Of a DNA stretch of 64,000 nt, positions 16,584-25,130 are shown piece after piece. The notes under the pieces are model-generated. The model was not told where the DNA came from. It saw nothing but the letters and a program-made list of their open reading frames with translations, and did not search any database. The position numbers and the translations under genes were made by a program. The stretch comes from Novilysobacter selenitireducens (GTDB taxonomy: Bacteria; Pseudomonadota; Gammaproteobacteria; Xanthomonadales; Xanthomonadaceae). How positions within the stretch are numbered: position 1 is the stretch's first letter; every line of letters begins with the position of its first letter. The stretch is taken from contig NZ_JAINZW010000004.1 in NCBI RefSeq assembly GCF_020026895.1, forward strand, positions 62,001-126,000, given 5' to 3'.

Positions 16584-18673
16584 GGGGCGGGGGCGGTGTC
16601 GCGGGTGGCGGGGGCGGTGCCGTCGGTCACCGGCGCCGCGGCAGGCGCGACCGGCGGCTGCGTGCGCAGGTAGTCCTGCACCAGCGCGTCGATCGCGGCG
16701 CGTTCGCCGTTGTCGCGGCGGGGCAGCTGCAGCTGCGCATCGCGCATGTAGTCGTAGCGCGGCGCGGTGGCGGCCTGCATCTCCCGGCTGTCGCGGATGA
16801 TGGTCGGGCGCAGGAACACCATCAGGTTGGTCTTGGCCTTGGACCGCGACGTGCTGCGGAACAGGCTGCCCAGCAGCGGGATGTCGCCCAGCAGCGGCAC
16901 CTTGTCGATGGACGCGCTTTCGTTCTGGTCCAGCAGGCCACCCAGCACCACGATGGCGCCGTCGTCCACCAGCACGCGGGTCTCGATCTCGCGCGTGTTG
17001 AAGATCAGCTCGTCGCTGCGGTTGCTGACCGAGCCGGCGACCGACGACACCTCCTGCCGCAGCTGCAGGGTGATGCCGCCACCGGCGTTGATCTGCGGCG
17101 TGACCTCCAGCTGGATGCCGACGTTCTTGCGTTCGATGGTGCGGAACGGATTGGTGTTGCCATCGCCCAGCACCTCGCCGGTGGTGATCGGCACTTCCTG
17201 GCCGACCAGGATGCGCGCCTCCTCGTTGTCCAGCGTCATGATCGACGGCGTCGACAGCAGGTTGGAGCCGGTGTCGCTGCGCACGGCGTTGATGATCAAC
17301 CCGAACAGCGTGTCACCCGCCGAGCCGGCGATGCCGGCCAGCCCGCCGGTCAGCCCGAGTAGGGACAGCAGCGCGGCCTCCCGCGCCGTCTCGCTGGCGT
17401 CCGGGTCCTCGTCGCGGTCCAGCAGCGCAGCGCCGGCCAGTTCGGTGATGCCCGGGCCGGAGTTGCGGAACTGGGTGAGGCCGAACGGCACGCCCTTCTC
17501 GTTGGCGGCGGCGATCTGCACGCCCAGGTCGCGCGCGGCGGCGTCGGAAATCTCCACCACGATCGCCTCCACCAGCACCTGCTGGCGGCGCACGTCCAGC
17601 TGGCCGATGACGTCCATCAGCGTGCGCTGGATGTCCGGGTCGGCATTGATGATCAGTGCGTTGGAGCCGGGGTAGCGGACGATCGTCGGGCGGCGGCCGC
17701 TGCCGGGTCGCGGGCTGATGACCTGCGCCGGCTGCGCGCCGGCCGCACCGGCCGCGGCGGCGACCGTCGCCGGGTCGATGCCGCCGGTGGTGTCAGTCGG
17801 GGAGGGCGTCTGGCCGACCAGCTGCTGCAGCACCGGCAACAGCTCGTCGGCGTCGGCATGCTGCAGCTTGACCACGCGCACGTTGCCCTGCTGCTCGGCG
17901 CGGCGGTCCAGCTCCAGGATCATCTGCACCACGCGCCCGATCAGCGTGGCGTCGCCGCGCACCACGATCGAGTTGCTGCTCTCCACCGGCAGCACCGAAA
18001 GCGCGCCGCTCGTGCCGTCCGCGCCCTGCATGCCGAACAGCTGGTTGACGGTCGCGGCGATGTCGGCCGCCGAGCTGTTGCGCAGCGTCACGGTGTCGAC
18101 GGTCGCGCGGTCGGTGTCGATCTGTGCCACCAGCCGACGCAGGCGCCGAAGGTTGTCGGCATAGTCGGCCACCAGCAGGCTGTTGCCCTGCGGCAGCGCC
18201 ATGACCATGCCGCCGCGGCCCACCAGCGGCTTGAGCGTCTCGGCCGCGACCCGCGCATCCACCCGTGACAGCGGGAACACTTCGGTGGCGAACCCCAGCG
18301 TCGAGCCGCCGGCCGAGCCGGGTTGTTGCGCGGCGGTGTCGTCGGGCACGACGCGGTAGGCACCAGCGCCGGTCGGCACCGCCACCAGCCCGTTGGCGCG
18401 CAGGATCGCCAGCAGCACGCCGATCAGCTCGGATTCGGTCATCGGCTGGTCGCGCGAGAAGCTCACCGTGCCCTGCACGCGCGGATCGACGATAAAGGTG
18501 GTGCCGGTGGCGCGGGCGACGTCCTGGATGAAGGCGCGGATGTCGGCATCGCGCACGTCCATCGCCGCGACGCCGCCCGCGGGCGCGCCGGCCGGCGATT
18601 GGGCGTTGGCGGGAAGCGCGAGCGTCACGCACAGCAACGGGACGAGCAGGGTTCGGGAAAGCGAGGGCTTCAA
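16580..18673 (-). CDS. gspD: type II secretion secretin GspD
   Basis: 697 residues. Signal peptide 1-24 (LLVPLLCVTLALPANA). N0 domain near 35-105 (AAMDVRDADIRAFIQDVARAT), then three N1-N3 repeats (TVTLRNSSAADIAATVNQLFG, NVRVVKLQHADADELLPVL, QVLVEAIVVEISDAAARDLGV), and the secretin core with VPITTGEVL and VPLLGDIPLLGSLFR. It forms the outer-membrane gate. The C-terminal tail after about residue 640 is Ala/Pro/Thr-rich. Start overlaps gspC by 4 bases. Confidence 0.96.
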   Translation of the reverse strand: MKPSLSRTLLVPLLCVTLALPANAQSPAGAPAGGVAAMDVRDADIRAFIQDVARATGTTFIVDPRVQGTVSFSRDQPMTESELIGVLLAILRANGLVAVPTGAGAYRVVPDDTAAQQPGSAGGSTLGFATEVFPLSRVDARVAAETLKPLVGRGGMVMALPQGNSLLVADYADNLRRLRRLVAQIDTDRATVDTVTLRNSSAADIAATVNQLFGMQGADGTSGALSVLPVESSNSIVVRGDATLIGRVVQMILELDRRAEQQGNVRVVKLQHADADELLPVLQQLVGQTPSPTDTTGGIDPATVAAAAGAAGAQPAQVISPRPGSGRRPTIVRYPGSNALIINADPDIQRTLMDVIGQLDVRRQQVLVEAIVVEISDAAARDLGVQIAAANEKGVPFGLTQFRNSGPGITELAGAALLDRDEDPDASETAREAALLSLLGLTGGLAGIAGSAGDTLFGLIINAVRSDTGSNLLSTPSIMTLDNEEARILVGQEVPITTGEVLGDGNTNPFRTIERKNVGIQLEVTPQINAGGGITLQLRQEVSSVAGSVSNRSDELIFNTREIETRVLVDDGAIVVLGGLLDQNESASIDKVPLLGDIPLLGSLFRSTSRSKAKTNLMVFLRPTIIRDSREMQAATAPRYDYMRDAQLQLPRRDNGERAAIDALVQDYLRTQPPVAPAAAPVTDGTAPATRDTAPAP

Positions 18674-19485
18674 GGCGTAGGCGTCCGCAGGGTCAGGGTC
18701 CGGGTGGTGCCGTCGCGCAGCACGGTGAGTTCGACGGCATCACGTCCGGCGAGGTCGGATTCGAGTTCGCCCAGGCGCTCGGGCGTCAGCGTGTTGCCGT
18801 TGATCGCGACCACGACATCGCCCGCGCGCAGCCCGGCCTGGCGCACCAGTGCGTCGTCGCCTCGCGGGATCAGGGTGTAGCCGACGATGCGGCCGTCGGT
18901 GATGCGCGGGCGCAGACCGGCCTGTTGCAGCAGCGCGGCCGGGTCGATCGTGGGCGTCGCATCCGCACCCGTACCGGCCGCACGTGCGCTGGGCAGCTGG
19001 CCTGCGGGCGCAAGGGCCGGAGACGAGAAAGCGCGTGCCTGCAGCGCCAGTCGCTGCTGCCGGCCACTGACGTCGAGCACCGCGCCGCTGGCATCCACGG
19101 CCTGCAGGCGCACGCCGGGTGCGACCTCCTGGCCGATGCGCCATGACGCCTGCCGCCCGTCCTTGCCGGCGAGGATGGCCGAGCCGCCGCCGACATTGAC
19201 CCCGAACAGGGTGAAGTCACCGCTGGCATCCGCCGATGCCGTGGCCGTTGTCGATGCGGGGAAGAAGGGGTCGCGCGAAATCGTCATGGCCGGCGCGGGT
19301 GTCATCACCGCGGCATCCGGCGGCGACCCGCCGAAGGGCCCCAGTGGCGCAAGTACCAGCCAGACCAATCGGGCCGCCTGCATGCCCAGCAGCAGCACGA
19401 TGGCGAGCTCGACAGCGCGGCGCAGGGCGGCGCCATCGGGCCGCCATGTCAGTGCGTCGGGGAGTGGGAACGAAAGCATCGGCAC
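18670..19485 (-). CDS. gspC: type II secretion protein GspC with PDZ domain
   Basis: 271 residues from GTG at 19485 (an ATG two codons later is possible). One membrane helix (LAIVLLLGMQAARLVWLVLAPLG cut at residues about 27-49). The HR domain follows (FTLFGVNVGGGSAILAGKD, SWRIGQEVAPGVRLQAVD), which contacts secretin N0. A PDZ domain is C-terminal (RIVGYTLIPRGDDALVRQAG, LRAGDVVVAINGNTL). First gene of the secretion operon. The order C-D-E-F-G-H-I-J-K-L-M-N is that of Xanthomonas Xcs and Caulobacter-like systems rather than Xps (E-F-G-H-I-J-K-L-M-N-D). Confidence 0.93.
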   Translation of the reverse strand: MPMLSFPLPDALTWRPDGAALRRAVELAIVLLLGMQAARLVWLVLAPLGPFGGSPPDAAVMTPAPAMTISRDPFFPASTTATASADASGDFTLFGVNVGGGSAILAGKDGRQASWRIGQEVAPGVRLQAVDASGAVLDVSGRQQRLALQARAFSSPALAPAGQLPSARAAGTGADATPTIDPAALLQQAGLRPRITDGRIVGYTLIPRGDDALVRQAGLRAGDVVVAINGNTLTPERLGELESDLAGRDAVELTVLRDGTTRTLTLRTPTP

Positions 19486-19532
19486 GGGGATTTCCGCGGG
19501 GCGAACAAGGTCAGCCGGAATGCGGAAAGGGT

Positions 19533-19550
19533 GCGACAGCTATGTGACAG
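19533..19550 (-). promoter_or_regulatory. Pho box upstream of the type II secretion operon
   Basis: Minus strand reads CTGTCAC-ATAG-CTGTCGC, two PhoB half sites 11 bp apart, 47 bases before gspC. Its first half matches the boxes before pstS and the porin. The downstream -10 is weak (CATTCC). Taken with the other two boxes this suggests phosphate control of secretion. Confidence 0.78.
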
Positions 19551-19594
19551 CTTGACGGCAACTGCCACATAACCTTCATGCGACGGACATGCAT

Positions 19595-19623
19595 CGCGGC
19601 CGCCCCGTTGCGGGGCGGCCGCG
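19595..19623 (-). terminator. GC-rich hairpin after the TonB receptor
   Basis: Twelve-bp inverted repeat (19595-19606 with 19612-19623, five-base loop) just past the receptor stop, without a U-run. It may be a weak terminator or a 3' stabiliser between the receptor and the gspC promoter. Confidence 0.5.
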
Positions 19624-19629
19624 CGGGCG

Positions 19630-22269
19630 TCAGAACGACGCCGACAGGCTCACGTCATAGGACACGCCGGGCGAATAGCGCAGGACATCGACGCGGTTGC
19701 CGTCGCGCTCCTGGTACTCCTGGTAGTCCGTGTCCAGCAGATTGCGGGCCGAGAAGCCCAGCGTCATGTCGGTACCGCCCAGGGTGAAGCCCTTGCGCAG
19801 GACGAAGTCCAGGCTGGTGCCGGGTTCGTCGATGTAGTCGGGCTGGCCGGGGCGGCCGCGCGCGGAGATGCGCTCGCTGACGTAGTTGGCGATGAGCGTC
19901 GCCTGCGTGCGCGTGGCCTCGTCCTCGATGCCCAGCTGCAGGTTGGCGATATGGTCGGACTGGCCCTGCAGCGTGCTGCCGTCGCGCACGAACAGGGTGG
20001 CGTCGACCGGTGCCGGGAACCCGTACGGCCGCACCGTGTCGCCCTCGTCGGCGTTCACTTCCGACTGCGACCAGGTGTAGTTGCTGGCGACGTACAAGCG
20101 GTTCTCGCCCCACCACGCCGCGTCGATCGCCGGGTCGAAATACTTCTTGAACTCGATCTCGGCACCGTAGACGGTCGCTTCCGGCGCATTGAGGAAGCTC
20201 TGGAACGTGGTGCCGCCGGCGAAGTTGACGTTGGACTCGATCGGGTTGTCGATCTGCTTGTAGAACCCGCCCACGGTGAAGTACTCGCCGGCCCCGAAGA
20301 ACCACTCGTAGCGGGCATCCAGGTTCACCAGCTCGCTGTCGACCAGGTAGGGGTTGCCGTAGAACTGGCGGTCCGAGTCCGGGTCCTGGTACTGCTGTGG
20401 CGCCAGCTCACGGAACTGCGGCCGGGCGATGGTCTTGGACGCGCCGAAGCGCACCTGCTGGTTGTCGGCGAAGTTCCAGGTCAGCGTGGCGGCCGGCAGC
20501 AGGTAGTCGTTGACCAGCGGGTCCGCGCTGTCCTGGCGCACGCCGGTGAAGATGTCGTACGGCTCGATGGCCTGGGTGGCGTCCTCGTAGCGCATGCCGA
20601 CGGTGGCACGCACGGCCGGGGTGATTTCGCCCTCGGCCTGCAGGTAGGCGCCCTTCACCTTCAGCGTGGCGTCGTAGGCCGCCGCGCCGAAGCTGCCGGT
20701 GGTCTCGCGCAGGCGCAGCAGGTCCTGGCTGAGGTTGAAGTCCGACAGCAGGTAGTCCACGCGCTGGTAGCGGTTGTAGAACGGCAGGGCGCCGTCCAGT
20801 GCGAGGAAGCGGAACTCGCGCGACTCGGCGGTGCGGTCGTTGTCGAGGTACGACAGGCCGCCGGTCAGGGTGACGTCACGGTCGATCGGCAGGCGCCAGG
20901 TGACATCGACGCCGCCGCTGGCGAGCTCGTCCTCGACGAAGCTGAAACGCGTGTAGTTCTGCACGCGCGAACCGTCGTGCGACCAGTAGCCGTCGACCAG
21001 CTCGTAGCGGATGCCCTTCTCGTACGGCACATCACGGTTGGCCTCGGCGACCGAGCCGCGCCACTCGACCGTGACGTCGTCGTACTCGCCGAACTTGTGC
21101 GAACCGCTGACCTGGTGGTTGATCAGCTCGCGCTCGAACCATTCGGTGGTGTCGTCGCGCGCGGTGAAGCCCGCCAGGTTGTCCAGGCCGGCGCGGCTCT
21201 TGGCTTCCTTGATGGTGTCGTGCACGTACAGCGTCACCAGGCCCAGGCGGTGGCGGTCGGTCTCGAAGCCGGTGCCCAGCAGCACGTTGACGGTGGCGTT
21301 GTTCTGGGTGGCGAGGAAGTCGAAGTCGCGGTCGAACTCCACCGAGTCGCCAACGAAGAAGCCGTCCTGCTCGGTGCCGAAGCGCGTGCGCCACTCGTTC
21401 TCGAACCCGGCTACGGCGACGAAGCCCAGCCGACCCGCGCCCATGTCGGCGGAGTAGCCGGCGCTGCCGCCGAAGCTGGTGTCGGGATCGATGCTGTCCT
21501 TTTCCTGCAGCACGTTGAGGTTGGCGTTTTCGAAGCTGCGGCCGATGCGGCGCAGGTCCTCGCGGCTGAAGGCGCCCAGGTCGACGCGCTGGCCGGTTGC
21601 GACGGCGTCCTGCAGCTCGCGCGGCGCCTTGCGGGTGCCGTCGTCATAGCCCCAGTAATCGGTGTCCGAGCCGTAGTAGGTCAGGCCCTTCTCGCCGGTG
21701 GTGACGCTGTTGCCGCCCATCCCGATGGAGAAGTTGAGGAACGGCTCGTCCGGCACGGCCAGCGACTGCAGGTCGATGACGCCGCCACCGAACTCGCCGG
21801 GATACTTCACCGAGTAGGTCTTCTGGACCGTCACGCTGTCGAGCACTTCGCTCGGGAACAGGTCCAGCGGAACCACGCGCTGCAGCGGTTCGGGGCTGGG
21901 AAGCGGCGAGCCGTTGAGCAGCGCCGAGGAGTAGCGCTCGCCCAGGCCACGCACGTACACGAACTTGTCGCGCACCAGGCTCAGGCCGGTCACGCGGGTG
22001 AGGGCCGCGGCGGCATCGCTGTCGCCGGTGCGCTCGAAATCCTCTCGGGTGACGAACGAGGCGACCTCGGAGGTCTGCAGCATCGGTTCGGGGATGTACT
22101 CGCTGCGCACTTCGACCGCGTCCAGCTGGGTCGCGGTGGTGTCGGCGGTGGTGGGTGCCGCGGTGGCGGCGGGGTCGGCCGGTGGCGTCGACTGGGCCAG
22201 CGCGCCGTTGCAGGCGAGCAGGGCGGAAATGGCGAGGAACAGGCCGGTACGGGTCTGGGTGCGCTTCAT
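19630..22269 (-). CDS. TonB-dependent outer-membrane receptor
   Basis: 879 residues. Signal peptide 1-25 (LFLAISALLACNGALA). A short Thr/Ala linker precedes the plug domain (about 50-180), with TQLDAVEVRSEYIPEP, a TonB-box-like start, then YVRGLGERYSSALLNGSPLP, DLFPSEVLDSVTVQKTYS and KYPGEFGGGVIDLQS. The rest is a 22-strand-type barrel that ends in Phe (YDVSLSASF). There is no N-terminal STN signalling domain. The ligand cannot be read from sequence. Position between a surface lipoprotein and the Pho-box secretion operon suggests uptake of a phosphorus-containing or metal ligand, as inference. Confidence 0.9.
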   Translation of the reverse strand: MKRTQTRTGLFLAISALLACNGALAQSTPPADPAATAAPTTADTTATQLDAVEVRSEYIPEPMLQTSEVASFVTREDFERTGDSDAAAALTRVTGLSLVRDKFVYVRGLGERYSSALLNGSPLPSPEPLQRVVPLDLFPSEVLDSVTVQKTYSVKYPGEFGGGVIDLQSLAVPDEPFLNFSIGMGGNSVTTGEKGLTYYGSDTDYWGYDDGTRKAPRELQDAVATGQRVDLGAFSREDLRRIGRSFENANLNVLQEKDSIDPDTSFGGSAGYSADMGAGRLGFVAVAGFENEWRTRFGTEQDGFFVGDSVEFDRDFDFLATQNNATVNVLLGTGFETDRHRLGLVTLYVHDTIKEAKSRAGLDNLAGFTARDDTTEWFERELINHQVSGSHKFGEYDDVTVEWRGSVAEANRDVPYEKGIRYELVDGYWSHDGSRVQNYTRFSFVEDELASGGVDVTWRLPIDRDVTLTGGLSYLDNDRTAESREFRFLALDGALPFYNRYQRVDYLLSDFNLSQDLLRLRETTGSFGAAAYDATLKVKGAYLQAEGEITPAVRATVGMRYEDATQAIEPYDIFTGVRQDSADPLVNDYLLPAATLTWNFADNQQVRFGASKTIARPQFRELAPQQYQDPDSDRQFYGNPYLVDSELVNLDARYEWFFGAGEYFTVGGFYKQIDNPIESNVNFAGGTTFQSFLNAPEATVYGAEIEFKKYFDPAIDAAWWGENRLYVASNYTWSQSEVNADEGDTVRPYGFPAPVDATLFVRDGSTLQGQSDHIANLQLGIEDEATRTQATLIANYVSERISARGRPGQPDYIDEPGTSLDFVLRKGFTLGGTDMTLGFSARNLLDTDYQEYQERDGNRVDVLRYSPGVSYDVSLSASF

Positions 22270-22312
22270 GGATTGGGAACCTTGGCTGCGGGGTGGGGCG
22301 GTGGGTGATGGA

Positions 22313-22336
22313 ACGGGGCGGCCTGTGCCGCCCCGT
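22313..22336 (-). terminator. hairpin between the lipoprotein and receptor genes
   Basis: Ten-bp perfect stem (22313-22322 with 22327-22336, loop of four) directly after the lipoprotein stop and 44 bases before the receptor start, with no U-run. It could reduce read-through into the receptor gene rather than stop it fully. Confidence 0.5.
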
Positions 22337-22347
22337 CCCGGTCCCCG

Positions 22348-23817
22348 TCAGCAGGGGGTATTGCCATCAAGGCCGCAGGTCCAGCCCTGCCACCAGGTAT
22401 CGCTGGCGTTGCGCACGCCACCGATGTAGTCCACCTGCTGGAAGAACGAATCCACCGCCTGCAGGCCCTGGAACGCCGGGACCGCGGTTTCGTTGGCGCC
22501 GTTGACGAACGTGGCCGTCAGCGTGGAGGTGCCGTCGGCGACGTTGTCGGTGCCGGCGTTGAAGGCATCGGCCGCGCGCTGGTCGGCGAAGGCCACCGGG
22601 CAGGAGAAGTGCACCGAGCCGAACGTGCCCGAGGTGTTGTCGTCGTCGATGCGGAAGCAGAACTCCGCGTCGCCGGTGCCACCGGCCGGACGGGTCACCA
22701 CGGTGTTGTAGAACTCCGCCTGCGTGCCCTGGTTGAGGGTCAGCGCGGCACCACCGCCGGCGCGGCCGACGTAGGTGAAGTTGGCGACCTTCGGGTTGGA
22801 GTACGGCTCGCGGCGGATCGCGCTCCACTCGCTCATGCGGTCGCCGCCGTTCGAGCGCTGCAGCACGATGCCGAACTGCAGGGCGCCGTCCCAGCCGGTG
22901 TCGGTGTCGAGGCTGTCGTCGTCGTTGCCCGTCAGCACGATGTAGCGGCCCTTGACGGTGCCGCCGAAGATTTCGATGCCGTCGTCGGAGCTGTTGTGCA
23001 CCTGGATGTGGTCGAACGTGGTGCCGTCGCCGACGCCGGCCAGGGTGATGCCGTTGAGCTCGTTGTTGGGCGTGACTTCAAAACCCGAGTGCTGGACGCG
23101 CACGTACCGCATCACGCCGCTGTTGTCGCGCGGCGCATTGCCGCCGTAGAACGCGTTGGTGCCCTCGACCTGCTCCTGGCACTCCGGCGTGCCCGAGACG
23201 GTGGTGCCGGGGCAGGCACTGATCGGCGCACGGCCGAGGATGGCAACGCCGCCCCACAAGCCGATGGAGTCCACGTTGGTCTCGCCTTCCACGCTCTGGC
23301 GTGCGGTGAAGACGATCGGCTCCTGCGCGGTGCCTTCGGCGTAGATCTGCGAGCCGCGGTTGACCACCAGCAGGTCTGCGCCCGCAGAGCCGTACAGCGT
23401 CACGCCGGGCTCGATGGTCAGGATGCCGTCACGCGTGCCGGCGGTCGGGTTGTCGATGTCGCCGCCCTGGTCTTCGCCCACGGCGACGCGGCCGGAGATG
23501 GCGTAGACGGTGCCGTCGCGGTTGGGGATCACCAGGTCGCCCACGATCAGTTCGGGCACGCGGCAGGCACGCAGGGTGCCGTCGGCCACGGTGCCGATGT
23601 TGGCGAAGCCTTCCGGGCATTCCGCGGCCGGGCCACCGGTCGGCGGCGGGGAGGTCGGCGGCGGCGGGGGCGGCGGCGGAGCGGTCGGCGGCGGAGGCGG
23701 GAATGCCCCTTCACCCGGGGAAGCGACACGGTCGGCGCCATTGCCGCCGCAGCCGCTGAGTGCAAGGACAGCGCCGAAGGTCATCAGCAGCGTCCGGGAA
23801 TTGTTGCGAACGGACAT
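22348..23817 (-). CDS. proline-rich surface lipoprotein, beta-helix-like, unknown function
   Basis: 489 residues from the ATG at 23815-23817, preceded by GGAGACG; an upstream in-frame reading to 23952 lacks a signal. Lipobox LSGC follows FGAVLALS, so it is a lipoprotein. A linker of about 30 residues is nearly all Pro with Thr and Ser (residues about 35-60). The body has repeated ladder-like strands ([76 protein letters not shown]), which look like a right-handed beta-helix. Asp/Asn-rich [13 protein letters not shown] suggests calcium. Six cysteines lie in pairs. It resembles, in context only, the Caulobacter phosphate-starvation lipoprotein ElpS beside a type II system. Confidence 0.75.
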   Translation of the reverse strand: MSVRNNSRTLLMTFGAVLALSGCGGNGADRVASPGEGAFPPPPPTAPPPPPPPPTSPPPTGGPAAECPEGFANIGTVADGTLRACRVPELIVGDLVIPNRDGTVYAISGRVAVGEDQGGDIDNPTAGTRDGILTIEPGVTLYGSAGADLLVVNRGSQIYAEGTAQEPIVFTARQSVEGETNVDSIGLWGGVAILGRAPISACPGTTVSGTPECQEQVEGTNAFYGGNAPRDNSGVMRYVRVQHSGFEVTPNNELNGITLAGVGDGTTFDHIQVHNSSDDGIEIFGGTVKGRYIVLTGNDDDSLDTDTGWDGALQFGIVLQRSNGGDRMSEWSAIRREPYSNPKVANFTYVGRAGGGAALTLNQGTQAEFYNTVVTRPAGGTGDAEFCFRIDDDNTSGTFGSVHFSCPVAFADQRAADAFNAGTDNVADGTSTLTATFVNGANETAVPAFQGLQAVDSFFQQVDYIGGVRNASDTWWQGWTCGLDGNTPC

Positions 23818-24076
23818 TCTCACGTCTCCAAATCGAGGGGTGGGTCGAGCGCACACGAAACAAGGCCAACCGGCCTCCGCATGGCGGGGGTCGGGTCGCC
23901 TCATTCCCTGAGTGACGATTCGGGGAGTTGTTATAGGTTCGTTTAGTGACACTTCCTTTGCGTTTTTGCGACGGTGCGAATTCGCACTCGTTGCTGCACG
24001 CGCCTGGGTTGTGCGTCACGTGGAATGCCGCGTGGTTGCAACACCGCTGACACATGTCGCACGTAGCGTCGCGTGC
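23818..24076. promoter_or_regulatory. divergent intergenic region, lipoprotein and oxygenase genes
   Basis: 259 bases between two divergent starts. On the lipoprotein strand GTGTCAC is followed after ten bases by TATAAC (near 23931-23953), which looks like one PhoB half site plus a -10, but the second half site is missing. No clear promoter is seen for the oxygenase. GC content drops near 23930-23970. Confidence 0.35.
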
Positions 24077-24949
24077 GTGCACACCGAAGCCATCCCTTCG
24101 CAGGACGTCGAAGTCGACGACGCGCTGGCCGCGTGGATCGTCGAGCAGGTGCGCGCCGGCCAACCGCCCGAAGCGGTGCTCGCGCCGCTGGTGGAACAGG
24201 GCTGGGACGAGGACGCGGCGATCGACGCGGTGGAATGGGTGACGCGCCGCTTCCTCGAGCAACACGCTGTCGAGGAGGGCCTGCCGGTGCCGGTGCGCGT
24301 ACCCGCGCCGATCGTGGCCAACGGTCGCGCGACCGTCGATGCGGGCGACCGCCAGGTACAGGTGCTGGCCAACCTGCTGCACCCGCGGGTCATCGTGTTC
24401 GGCAGCGTGCTGTCGCACGAGGAGTGCGATGCGCTGGTGGCCTCGGCCCGCAGCCGGTTGTCACGCTCGTCGACGTTCAACCTCGACAGCGGCGTGGACG
24501 AGGTGCACGAGGGGCGAACCAGCCAGGGCATGTTCTTCGCGCGCGGCGCCGACGCGCTGTGCCGGCGCATCGAAGCGCGCATCGCCACGCTGCTGGACTG
24601 GCCGGTCGACCATGGCGAAGGCTTGCAGGTGCTGCGCTATGGCCCGGGCGCGGAGTACCGACCGCATTACGACTATTTCGACCCGCAGCGCCCTGGCACG
24701 TCCGCGCTGCTGGCGCGGGGTGGCCAGCGCGTGGCGTCGCTGGTGATCTACCTCAACACGCCCGAATGCGGCGGCGCCACGACCTTTCCGGACGCACGCT
24801 TCGAGGTGGCGCCGATCAAGGGCAACGCGGTGTTCTTCAGCTACGACCGCCCGCACCCCATGACCGGCACCCTGCATGGCGGCGCGCCGGTGATCGAAGG
24901 CGAGAAGTGGGTGGCCACCAAGTGGCTGCGCGAGAGGCAGTACGTGTAG
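24077..24949 (+). CDS. 2-oxoglutarate/Fe(II) oxygenase, prolyl 4-hydroxylase-like
   Basis: 290 residues from GTG at 24077; the frame is open upstream to 23912 but that part has no protein character. The N-terminal 70 residues form a helical pair (AWIVEQVRAGQPPEAVLAPL). The catalytic P4Hc domain covers about 105-290: HPRVIVFGSVLSHEECDALV, then HYDYFDP (His-x-Asp of the iron site), ATTFPDARFEVAPIKGNAVF, and the distal His with Lys/Arg for 2-oxoglutarate in HPMTGTLHGGAPVIEGEKW. Such proteins hydroxylate proline or other residues; the substrate is unknown. It is divergent from the lipoprotein gene. Confidence 0.88.
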   Translation: MHTEAIPSQDVEVDDALAAWIVEQVRAGQPPEAVLAPLVEQGWDEDAAIDAVEWVTRRFLEQHAVEEGLPVPVRVPAPIVANGRATVDAGDRQVQVLANLLHPRVIVFGSVLSHEECDALVASARSRLSRSSTFNLDSGVDEVHEGRTSQGMFFARGADALCRRIEARIATLLDWPVDHGEGLQVLRYGPGAEYRPHYDYFDPQRPGTSALLARGGQRVASLVIYLNTPECGGATTFPDARFEVAPIKGNAVFFSYDRPHPMTGTLHGGAPVIEGEKWVATKWLRERQYV

Positions 24950-24976
24950 CTGTAGACCCACGCCGAGGTCACGGCC

Positions 24977-25130
24977 CCTGTAGGAGCGGCTTCAGCCGCG
25001 ATGGCCAATCAAGGCCCCTGTAGGAGCGACGTAAGTCGCGACCGAACTTCGTTGGCGGGTGGGGTCGAGACTTGCGTCGCTCCTACAAAGGTCCCGAGCA
25101 CTTCATCGGGGCTGAAGCCGCTCCTACAAC
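24977..25130. repeat. cluster of four REP palindromes
   Basis: Copies of TGTAGGAGCGGCTTCAGCCGCGA or the GCGACGTAAGTCGCGA variant lie at about 24979-25001 and 25019-25042 (forward) and 25067-25088 and 25109-25129 (inverted). The last copy supplies the TAG stop codon of nth. The same family recurs at 30021-30155, 40996-41075 and 51286-51432. Confidence 0.85.

Noticed and set aside
19951..22308. 785-codon open frame antisense to the TonB receptor
   Set aside because: No signal, motif or ribosome site; the receptor on the other strand is full length.
23931..23953. Fourth Pho box before the surface lipoprotein
   Set aside because: Only one half site (GTGTCAC) is present ten bases from TATAAC; the second heptamer is not matched, so I do not call a full box.
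24950..25130. Insertion sequence remnant
   Set aside because: The repeats are short REP palindromes without transposase or terminal inverted repeats.
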